Shown here one piece after another: positions 57,694-64,000 of a DNA stretch of 64,000 nucleotides. Under the pieces are notes generated by a model, which saw only the letters and a list, made by a program, of their open reading frames with translations, was not told the DNA's origin and ran no database searches. The translations under genes and the position numbers were made by a program. This DNA comes from JBBQUN01 sp963698395 (GTDB lineage Bacteria > Actinomycetota > Acidimicrobiia > Acidimicrobiales > SZUA-35), in the NCBI GenBank assembly GCA_963698395.1, contig CAVOQQ010000006.1:186001-250000 (forward strand), in the 5' to 3' direction. Position 1 is the first letter of the stretch. The number at the start of each line of letters is the position of its first letter.

Positions 57694-58119
57694 ATGCCGT
57701 CGATCTTCACGAAAATCATTGCAGGCGAAATCCCCGGTCGGATCCTCTGGGACGACGACGCGTGCTTTGCCATGCTCGATATCCGCCCGCTGCATGCAGG
57801 ACATGTCCTCGTGATTCCGCGGGCCGAGGTCGACCACTGGATCGATCTCGACACCGAGGTGGCCAGCCATCTGATGACGGTCGCCCAGATCATCGGGCGA
57901 GCCCAGCAGGCGGTGGTCGAGTGTGAACGAATCGGCGTGATGATCGCCGGTTTCGAGGTGCCACACACCCACGTGCACGTCGTCCCGCTCGACTCGATGG
58001 CCAACCTCGATTTCCGCAACGCCGACACGCGGCCGCTCGCCGACGAACTCGATGCCATCGCCGAACAGCTCCGCGTCGTCTTGCGCGATGCCGGTCATGG
58101 TGCGAACGTCCCGTCATGA
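57694..58119 (+). CDS. HIT family hydrolase
   Basis: A 141-residue histidine-triad protein. The signature HTHVHVVPLD (about 98-107) holds the nucleophilic His, and the N-terminal FTKIIAGEIPGRILWDDD is typical of the Hint/FHIT-like HIT group. It probably hydrolyses nucleotide phosphoramidates or dinucleoside polyphosphates. Its stop overlaps the next start (ATGA), so it is co-translated with the nitronate monooxygenase-like gene. Confidence 0.93.
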   Translation: MPSIFTKIIAGEIPGRILWDDDACFAMLDIRPLHAGHVLVIPRAEVDHWIDLDTEVASHLMTVAQIIGRAQQAVVECERIGVMIAGFEVPHTHVHVVPLDSMANLDFRNADTRPLADELDAIAEQLRVVLRDAGHGANVPS

Positions 58120-59114
58120 CCACTACTGCGACACGCGGCTTCACCACACGACTCACCGACATGCTCCAGGTGGAGCACCCGATCATGCTTGCGGGAATGG
58201 GCGGGGTCAGCTACTCCGCCCTCGTCGCTGCGGTATCCAACGCCGGTGGATTCGGTTGCATGGGTGCTTCGACGATGAGCAACGAGCGCATGGTCGAAGA
58301 GATCGCAGCCACGAGGGCGCTGACCGACAAGCCGTTCGGCGTGGATCTGCTCACCGCCATCCCCGGCCAACTCGAGGCAGGGGTTGCCGCCATCATCGAG
58401 GGCGGGGCCACGGTCTTCGTCGCCGGCCTGGGTGTGCCGCAGGACGCAATCGACGAGCTGCATCGCAACAACGTGCTCGTCGGCTCGATGGCGGGCAAGG
58501 TGCGCCATGCCGAGGCGGCCGTCGCCTCCGGCTGTGACTTCGTGGTGGCCCAGGGAACCGAGGCCGGTGGTCACACGGGGCTCGTCGCCACCATGGCGCT
58601 GGTGCCACAGGTGGTCGACGCGGTCGGCGATCGGGTCCCGGTGGTGGCCGCCGGCGGACTCTTCGACGGCCGCGGACTGGCTGCATGCCTCGCGCTCGGG
58701 GCCGACGGCGTCTGGCTCGGCACTCGTTTCATCGCCACCCACGAGGCCCACGTCGACGACGCCTATCGCCAGACGCTGCTGGGACTTCGAGAAGACGGCA
58801 CCACGATCTCTCGTGGCTTCACCGGCAAGACCTGCCGGGTCGTCGCCAACGACTGGACCGCCCACTACGACAAGCACCCCGAGGAACTCCAGCCGTTCCC
58901 GGCACAGGCCATGCACGCCGCACGTGAGGGGGCAAACCATCTGGGCTCGTCGGGCGACGGTGAGGCGATCGACCCCTCGATCGAGTTCATGCCGGCCGGT
59001 CAGGGCGTCGGAGCCATCAACGACATCGTGTCGGCAGCCGAGGTGGTGTCCACGGTGATGGACGAAGCGCTCGAATCGATCGACCGAGTCGCAGGACTCA
59101 TACGCCCTCGATGA
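58116..59114 (+). CDS. Nitronate monooxygenase family protein
   Basis: A 332-residue FMN-binding TIM-barrel enzyme. The family markers are VEHPIMLAGMGGVSYSALVAA, SNAGGFGCMGA, VAQGTEAGGHTG, PVVAAGGLFDGRG and LGADGVWLGTRF. It should oxidise nitronates (2-nitropropane dioxygenase family) or act as an enoyl reductase-like protein; the substrate is uncertain. It overlaps the HIT gene by ATGA and overlaps the convergent alpha/beta hydrolase gene by 17 bp at its 3' end. Confidence 0.9.
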   Translation: MTTTATRGFTTRLTDMLQVEHPIMLAGMGGVSYSALVAAVSNAGGFGCMGASTMSNERMVEEIAATRALTDKPFGVDLLTAIPGQLEAGVAAIIEGGATVFVAGLGVPQDAIDELHRNNVLVGSMAGKVRHAEAAVASGCDFVVAQGTEAGGHTGLVATMALVPQVVDAVGDRVPVVAAGGLFDGRGLAACLALGADGVWLGTRFIATHEAHVDDAYRQTLLGLREDGTTISRGFTGKTCRVVANDWTAHYDKHPEELQPFPAQAMHAAREGANHLGSSGDGEAIDPSIEFMPAGQGVGAINDIVSAAEVVSTVMDEALESIDRVAGLIRPR

Positions 59115-59964
59115 AGTCGACCACGGCGGTGGTGAAGATGTCGTTCTTGTCGCCGGCGACCATGTGGGCGGCATCGACGACGTCGACGTAGCCGGCGTGC
59201 GGGACCATCTCGAGGAACGCCTTCGCCTCGGTCTCGGTGACGAGATCGCTCTGACGGCCACGGATCAGCAGGGTCGGAATGGTCAGGGCGCGGGCCGCGG
59301 CTTCGACGGGGGAGTAGCGAGCATGATCGCTCTCGACGTTCTCTCGTGAGGTGAGGAATGCGGGATCCCAATGCCAGCGCCACCGACCGTCTTCGCCGAG
59401 GCGGAGGTTCTTCTCGAGGCCCGACAGGTCAGAGCGTCGAGGGCGATGCGGCTGATACCGGGCGATCGAGTCGGCTGCTTCCTCCAACGTGGCGAAGCCG
59501 TCGACGGCGTTCGACCCCATGAACTCGAGGATGCGGTCGACGCCGCTCGGTGCGGGATTGGGGGTGATGTCGACGAGGACGATGGCCTCCATCGCGGGCT
59601 CTGGCCGCGCCGACGCCAGGAGTCCGGTCAACCCGCCGAGTGACGCGCCGACCCAGATCACCGGTCGCCCCAGCCAATCGATCGCGCCGATGGCGTCGTC
59701 GGCGAAGGACCCGAGTCCGTAGTCGCCGTTTGCGGCCCATGCGCTGTCGCCGTGACCCCGGAGGTCGATCGACAGCACCTCATGGCCGTGAGCGGCGAGC
59801 GCAGAGGCGGTCTGCCCCCACGAGAACCGGGTTTGTCCGCCGCCGTGGGCCAAGATGACCGGGGTCCGCTTGCCCGGCCAATGATCGGCGGTGAGGTCGA
59901 GGCCTGAGGGGGTGGTGATCGTCACGACTGGCACGTCGAGAGCGTGCCACAGGTGGGCGGCCAT
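59098..59964 (-). CDS. Alpha/beta hydrolase
   Basis: A 288-residue alpha/beta hydrolase. Motifs: PVILAHGGGQTRFSWG, the nucleophile elbow VGASLGGLTG (Ser), an acid in LLIRGRQSDLVTE and the His in VVDAAHMVAGD. It is likely an esterase or haloalkane/epoxide-type hydrolase; the substrate is unknown. The start may be ATG 59964 or the GTG ten codons further in. Its 3' end overlaps the nitronate monooxygenase gene, so these convergent genes share 17 bp. Confidence 0.9.
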   Translation of the reverse strand: MAAHLWHALDVPVVTITTPSGLDLTADHWPGKRTPVILAHGGGQTRFSWGQTASALAAHGHEVLSIDLRGHGDSAWAANGDYGLGSFADDAIGAIDWLGRPVIWVGASLGGLTGLLASARPEPAMEAIVLVDITPNPAPSGVDRILEFMGSNAVDGFATLEEAADSIARYQPHRPRRSDLSGLEKNLRLGEDGRWRWHWDPAFLTSRENVESDHARYSPVEAAARALTIPTLLIRGRQSDLVTETEAKAFLEMVPHAGYVDVVDAAHMVAGDKNDIFTTAVVDFIEGV

Positions 59965-59988
59965 CTTGTAGCTAGCGTGGGGGGTCCC

Positions 59989-60627
59989 ATGGACCTCACA
60001 CCTGTTCAGATACGCGTGCTCGGTTCGCTGCTCGAGAAGTCGGCGACCACCCCCGAGCAGTACCCGCTCAGCACCAACGCACTGGTGACGGCATGCAACC
60101 AGAAGTCGAGCCGAGACCCGGTCATGAGCCTGACCGAGCGAGAGGTCACCGACGCGATCTTCGAGCTACGCAACGACTACCACCTGGCACGATCATCGAG
60201 CGCAGGCGGCCGCACACAGAAGCACCGGCACATCGTCGACGAGACGTGGGGACTCAACGAGGAGCAGCAGGCGGTGTTGGCCGTCCTCGCCCTTCGCGGT
60301 GCGCAGACCGCCGGTGAGCTCCGCACCCGGACCGAACGCTACGTCCGTTTCCCCGATGTGGAGGCGGTCGAGGCGATTCTCGAGACGCTCGCCGAAGGCG
60401 ATGACCCGCTCGTGGTCGATCTCGGACGCCAACCCGGTCAGAGCCAGGATCGGTGGACCCATCTGCTCACCGGCGAACCGGTGATCAACGAACCGACGGT
60501 GGGGGCCAAGTCGGGTTCGGGCCACACGACGGCGAGCCTGGTGGCACGGATCGATCAGCTCGAGGCGCGCCTCGAAGCGCTCGAAGCCGAATTGGGTGTG
60601 GTGCCGCCGGCCGAGGCCGACGAGTAG
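59989..60627 (+). CDS. UPF0502 (YceH-like) protein
   Basis: A 212-residue member of the DUF480/UPF0502 family, made of two winged-helix domains. It begins MDLTPVQIRVLGSLLEKSAT then PLSTNALVTACNQKSSRDPV, diagnostic of the family, and later ALRGAQTAGELRTRTERYV. A C-terminal coiled coil (about 185-205, LVARIDQLEARLEALEAEL) is visible. The function is unknown, though the fold suggests nucleic-acid binding. ATG 59989 is at the family start; TAGCGT lies 10 bp upstream. Confidence 0.92.
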   Translation: MDLTPVQIRVLGSLLEKSATTPEQYPLSTNALVTACNQKSSRDPVMSLTEREVTDAIFELRNDYHLARSSSAGGRTQKHRHIVDETWGLNEEQQAVLAVLALRGAQTAGELRTRTERYVRFPDVEAVEAILETLAEGDDPLVVDLGRQPGQSQDRWTHLLTGEPVINEPTVGAKSGSGHTTASLVARIDQLEARLEALEAELGVVPPAEADE

Positions 60628-60634
60628 ACCGGTC

Positions 60635-61939
60635 TCAGGGGGCGGGCGGAGGCGTCAGCAACACCAGTTGCCCCTCGAACGCACCGACGGTCATCGGGTA
60701 TTCGATGGTGGCGTCGTCGGTGAAGAAGGCGACGTCGATCTGGCGTGTCGATGCATCGAAATCGAGCGTGGCGCTGATCTTGTACGTTGCGTCGCAGTAG
60801 GCCTGGCGGCAGAAGCGGCGCAACGCCTCGACAGGCTCCTCTTCATAGGTCGGCATGGCCTCCAGGACCTCGTCGCTCACACCTTCGTTGACCAGGTAGT
60901 CCGCCGCCGTTTCGTAATCGCGATCGGCGAGGAGGGTCAGGAAGTCGTCGATGAAGGCGATCGCTTCGTCTTCGCCGACGTTGGAATCCGGACCGGTCGA
61001 AAGGCCGGAGAACAAGAGCCGGTGTGCTCCGTCGACGGGAACAGCGATGACCCGCAGCGACTCTCGGATGACTCGCAACGGGTCGGCGTCGAGATAGGTG
61101 GCAAGCGCGTCGGCCGTGAAGTCGGCCGACGCCGCCGGGCGCACGATGTCCGGTGCCCCGTCGATCTCGAGCAGGGTTTCGAGTTCTCGCAGTCCGGCGA
61201 TGGTGAAACACGACTCGTAGCCCGAACCGTTGGTGCGATCGGTCGCATATCGTTCGAGCAGGTCCTGGGTCGCTGCTGGCTCCGGATTGCCGAACTCATC
61301 GAGTGTGGTGAGCACCGGCTCTTCGCAGTCGCCAGGCTCGGCCGCCTCGGCGGGAGTGAGTCGTTCTGCCTCTGTCTGGAGGAAGGCGGGACGGGCGTCG
61401 ATCCCATCCAGGCTGTCGACGAAGATGCCGAACAGATCGTTGAGGGGACCTTCGTCGCCATAGCCGGAGACGCGAACGACGTCGCAGGGTGCCGGTGCGC
61501 CGGCCTCGACCAGCTGCGTCAGGACGATGGGCGATTCGACGTCGGGACCGGGGCCGGCCGGCCAACGGATCTCGATGCTGATGCCGTCATCTCCGACCCA
61601 ATGGCGCACGATCTGGTCTTCCAGCGCCGGGTCGGCGCCATCAGCCGGCCCCGGGGCGCCTTCGGTGTCGACCACGGGCCCCCCGGTGATCGACTGGGTC
61701 GGGAACAGCGGGAGCTCGGTTCCACACAGCACTGCGTCGCCGATGCTCGTGGGAGCGAGGCTGACGGTGGTCGTCGATTGGGCGGTGGTCGTCGTGGTGG
61801 AGGTCGGCTCGGCCCGTGGTTGGGGATCGCTGGGCCCGCAGGCAACGCCGACGAGCGCGATGGCGAAGGCCGCAGGTCTAAGGATCCGGAGACTCGTCGG
61901 TTGCTGTTCTGTTCTTCTGACCCTGATCCTGGCGCGCAT
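60635..61939 (-). CDS. Hypothetical lipoprotein
   Basis: A 434-residue protein. A lipoprotein signal follows a basic N-terminus (RPAAFAIALVGVAC, lipobox Cys about residue 34). A Thr-rich linker (about 45-62) leads to a globular, acidic outer domain of about 365 residues with several Cys; no known domain is recognised. Its ATG lies 62 bp inside the end of the SdpI gene, an unusually long same-strand overlap, although the reading frame carries no other good start. TAGAGT lies 9 bp before the ATG, so it may have its own internal promoter. Confidence 0.7.
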   Translation of the reverse strand: MRARIRVRRTEQQPTSLRILRPAAFAIALVGVACGPSDPQPRAEPTSTTTTTAQSTTTVSLAPTSIGDAVLCGTELPLFPTQSITGGPVVDTEGAPGPADGADPALEDQIVRHWVGDDGISIEIRWPAGPGPDVESPIVLTQLVEAGAPAPCDVVRVSGYGDEGPLNDLFGIFVDSLDGIDARPAFLQTEAERLTPAEAAEPGDCEEPVLTTLDEFGNPEPAATQDLLERYATDRTNGSGYESCFTIAGLRELETLLEIDGAPDIVRPAASADFTADALATYLDADPLRVIRESLRVIAVPVDGAHRLLFSGLSTGPDSNVGEDEAIAFIDDFLTLLADRDYETAADYLVNEGVSDEVLEAMPTYEEEPVEALRRFCRQAYCDATYKISATLDFDASTRQIDVAFFTDDATIEYPMTVGAFEGQLVLLTPPPAP

Positions 61940-62327
61940 GTCCAGCTGACTCTACTTCGGCCGCTTCGGCTGCGGCGTTCGCGGCCAACGATGCGACCGC
62001 AACCAGCGCGACCATCAAACCGAGGCCGACCATGGTGATCAGGGTGAAGGTGTCGTTCGGTGCCCGGAACAGGGCGACCGCTGCCGGCACCACGGTGCCG
62101 AACGCCGCAGCAATGATCCACGGCCCGGCGGCCCGATGGGCGGCGTGCCAAGCGGCGTCGGATTCGAGCGTGCTCGGGGTGCGAATGCCGAGTCTGCCGT
62201 TTCGGGGCAGCTGCCCGCGGATCGAGATGATGCCCACGTAGATCAGCCCCACTCCCAAGAGCAACAGGAGCGGTCCGGCGCTGAAGGCCACGCCGATTGG
62301 GACCGGTTTGCTGGTCAGCAGAGGCAC
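61878..62327 (-). CDS. SdpI family membrane protein
   Basis: A 149-residue protein of the SdpI/YhfL family. The signature NGRLGIRTPSTLESDAAWHAAHRAAGPWII is split over the first and second helix, and four membrane helices are visible. SdpI of Bacillus gives immunity to a killing factor; most actinobacterial relatives have no known partner. The C-terminal 30 residues are charged. It is the first gene of a two-gene unit with the overlapping lipoprotein. Confidence 0.85.
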   Translation of the reverse strand: MPLLTSKPVPIGVAFSAGPLLLLLGVGLIYVGIISIRGQLPRNGRLGIRTPSTLESDAAWHAAHRAAGPWIIAAAFGTVVPAAVALFRAPNDTFTLITMVGLGLMVALVAVASLAANAAAEAAEVESAGHARQDQGQKNRTATDESPDP

Positions 62328-62375
62328 GCTCGCACGTTAACGGCGCGCGTCGCTCAGCGGGAACCGATCTGCGGA

Positions 62376-62381
62376 TAGCCT
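62376..62381 (+). promoter_or_regulatory. -10 box of the thiamine pyrophosphokinase gene
   Basis: TAGCCT ends 9 bp before ATG 62391, with no Shine-Dalgarno sequence in the gap. It fits the leaderless group with the longest spacing. Confidence 0.3.
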
Positions 62382-62390
62382 CGGGCGGGC

Positions 62391-63056
62391 ATGCCACTGC
62401 CCTTGAACTCCCACACCACCGTGCTGGTCTTCGGCGGTGGCGACGTCCCGACCGCCACGGATCGCGCCCGGTTCCCCGACGTTGCGATGGTGATCGCCGC
62501 TGACGCCGGCGCCGATCACGCGCTTGCGTGCGAACGCCGTGTCGATCTCGTTGTCGGCGATCTCGACTCGGTGAGCGAGACCGGTCTGGCCGCCGCCGTC
62601 GGATCGGGGGCCGTCGTCGAGCGACACGACTGCGAGAAGGACGAATCCGACCTCGAGCTTGCGCTGCGGCGCGCCGTCGATCACTCGCCGCACCGGATCG
62701 TCCTCACTGCCGTCAGCGGCGGCCGAAGCGATCACGCCATTGCGAATCTGCTGCTCGCGACCGGCCCCGCCACGGCCGGCGTGCTCGTCGACGTGGTCTC
62801 GGGCGACGACCAGATGTTCGTGATTCGGGGCTCACGGTGGTTCGAGGTCGAGCCAGGCCAGCTGGTGACGCTGCTGCCGGTACACGGTCCGGCGGTCGGC
62901 GTCTCTACCACGGGTCTGCAGTACTCGCTCGATTGCGAGACCCTGGAACCCGGTTCCACCAGGGGCATCTCGAACGTCGCCGTTTCCGCTCGAGTGGCCG
63001 TCGAGATCGAAGGCGGGGTCCTGCTCGCCCTCGTTCCGGGAAGTGCAGCCCGATGA
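62391..63056 (+). CDS. Thiamine diphosphokinase
   Basis: A 221-residue enzyme that makes thiamine diphosphate from thiamine and ATP. The catalytic domain has VIAADAGADHALA, LVVGDLDSVSE, the acidic CEKDESDLELALRRAV and SGGRSDHAIANL; a C-terminal beta domain follows. The order and motifs match the family well. Its stop overlaps the start of the LCP gene (ATGA). Confidence 0.9.
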   Translation: MPLPLNSHTTVLVFGGGDVPTATDRARFPDVAMVIAADAGADHALACERRVDLVVGDLDSVSETGLAAAVGSGAVVERHDCEKDESDLELALRRAVDHSPHRIVLTAVSGGRSDHAIANLLLATGPATAGVLVDVVSGDDQMFVIRGSRWFEVEPGQLVTLLPVHGPAVGVSTTGLQYSLDCETLEPGSTRGISNVAVSARVAVEIEGGVLLALVPGSAAR

Positions 63057-64000
63057 GCAACCGGCCGCGTCGATCACTCGCCCAGCGAACGGTCTTGTCG
63101 ATCAATGCGGTTGCGATCGTTGCCTCGCTGCTGCTGGCCTCCGGTCTGTACTTCGGAAAGACCCGGGCCGAACGCATCGTGCGGGTCCAGCTCGCCGGGT
63201 CGCTGTCGGGCGTCGAGCGTGATGAGAGCGGTGACCGCGTTCTCAACATCCTCCTCGTGGGCTCCGACAGCTCGGCCGGACTCGATCCTGATGACCCCGT
63301 GGCCGTTGGGAGGGTCGGCGAGCAGAACTCCGACGTCATGATCATCGCCCACCTCGACGAGCGAGACGGCACCGTTGCCCTGCTGTCGTTGCCCCGTGAC
63401 CTCTGGGTCGAGATCTCGGCGACCGGACGTGACGCCAAGCTGAACAGCGCCTTCGCCATCGGTGGGCCGGCCGAACTGATCGAGACGATCGAGCTGAACT
63501 ACGGCATTCCGATCAATTTCTACGTCAATGTCGATTTCGCGGGATTCCGCGGCCTGGTCGAAGCGGTGGGCAGCGTGAACGTGGCGTTCGACCGGCCGGC
63601 GAGAGATTGGAATGCCGAGCACAACCGCACCCAAACCGGCTTCGAGCAGCTGGAGGCCGGTTGTATCGCCCTCGGTCCCGAAGAAGCGTTGGCCTACGTC
63701 CGCTCTCGCCACTACCAGACGATGGACGATGACGGCGTCTGGGAGACCGACCCCGGGGGCGATCTCGGACGAATCCGACGGCAACAGGACTTTCTGAAAC
63801 GCCTGGTCCGTCGAGCGATCGACAAGGGTGCCCGCAATCCGTTCGTCTTGAATGATCTGATCGACTCGACGTTGGAAAGCGTCACCGTCGACCAGAACCT
63901 CACCCCCCAGCTCCTCGTCGATATCGGCCGCCGCTACTCGACGTTCGAGCCCGAGGAGCTCCAGTCCTACAGCTACCCCGGTTTCATCTCGTCCGAGGGC
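63053..64000 (+). CDS. LytR-CpsA-Psr (LCP) family protein, cut by the window end
   Basis: The first 316 residues are seen. A basic start and one membrane helix (about 12-32) lead to an extracellular LCP domain: ILLVGSDSSAGLDPDDP, RVGEQNSDVMIIAHLDE, ALLSLPRDLWVEI, NYGIPINFYVNVDFAGFRGLVEAVG and the catalytic Arg block ALAYVRSRHYQTMDDDG with RIRRQQDFLKRLV. LCP enzymes attach wall polymers to peptidoglycan. It starts 4 bp inside the thiamine pyrophosphokinase gene and is still open at the end of the window. Confidence 0.93.
   Translation, partial: MSNRPRRSLAQRTVLSINAVAIVASLLLASGLYFGKTRAERIVRVQLAGSLSGVERDESGDRVLNILLVGSDSSAGLDPDDPVAVGRVGEQNSDVMIIAHLDERDGTVALLSLPRDLWVEISATGRDAKLNSAFAIGGPAELIETIELNYGIPINFYVNVDFAGFRGLVEAVGSVNVAFDRPARDWNAEHNRTQTGFEQLEAGCIALGPEEALAYVRSRHYQTMDDDGVWETDPGGDLGRIRRQQDFLKRLVRRAIDKGARNPFVLNDLIDSTLESVTVDQNLTPQLLVDIGRRYSTFEPEELQSYSYPGFISSEG

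Overview
The window is high-GC actinobacterial DNA with almost no non-coding space. Several features point to the class Acidimicrobiia (Ilumatobacter-like), although I can only infer this: two F420-type luciferase-like oxidoreductases, a mycothiol-type DinB/maleylpyruvate-isomerase protein, a DUF222/HNH endonuclease, a SARP-type regulator, a UTRA-type GntR repressor, an actinobacterial 6C small RNA, and a DapD of the succinylase route. No phage, plasmid, transposase or CRISPR genes are seen.

Layout. 0-3.2 kb: end of a Pro/Thr-linker protein, tRNA-Cys, a tRNA-Val with an 8-nt anticodon loop, dapD (frameshifted), a DUF4395 membrane protein. 3.2-16.7 kb: central metabolism and its control, with a GNAT/acyl-CoA-synthetase fusion (Pat-like), citrate synthase, a carboxyltransferase translationally coupled to a LysR regulator, the 6C RNA, a PfkB kinase, a secreted DUF4214/5'-nucleotidase, aconitase and a divergent GntR regulator. 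16.8-20.4 kb: a badly frame-broken secreted protein, a nitroreductase, a lipoprotein, a DinB-like protein. 20.4-27 kb: ATP-dependent DNA ligase, then a minus-strand lipid operon (fatty acyl reductase/HAD, LarA-like protein, PlsC) facing a TetR gene across a perfect palindrome. 27-36.5 kb: a truncated GNAT gene in a repeat cluster, two LLM oxidoreductases, Ddl and MurF, nucleoside hydrolase, MmcQ-like protein, MenA, a membrane protein and a J-domain protein.

36.5-52.6 kb is the most unusual part. It holds an 82-residue leader-like peptide gene divergent from a giant FHA / degenerate-metallopeptidase / ABC exporter / cNMP-domain protein; a STAND-SARP regulator; a Ser/Thr kinase coupled to a membrane lipoprotein; and, divergent from the kinase, a four-gene overlapping operon (Thr/Pro-rich surface protein, ECF sigma factor, GAF protein, subtilisin-pseudokinase fusion), followed by a 33-residue peptide gene. 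The divergent promoter carries two perfect 11-bp direct repeats 8 bp from a -10 box, the classic SARP geometry. I propose that these genes form one envelope signalling and peptide or protein export module, functionally comparable to the mycobacterial PknF-Rv1747 pair.

52.6-64 kb: lipoproteins, tRNA-Val(CAC), a cupin, DUF222/HNH, enoyl-CoA hydratase, HIT protein, nitronate monooxygenase, alpha/beta hydrolase, UPF0502, SdpI, thiamine pyrophosphokinase, and an LCP-family protein running off the end.

Two window-wide themes stand out. Many genes have a TANNNT box 6-9 bp before the start codon and no Shine-Dalgarno sequence, which suggests leaderless mRNAs. Several genes carry single-base insertions (2066, 44170, 46709, 47262, and a cluster at 16.9-17.3 kb), which may be sequence errors or real decay.
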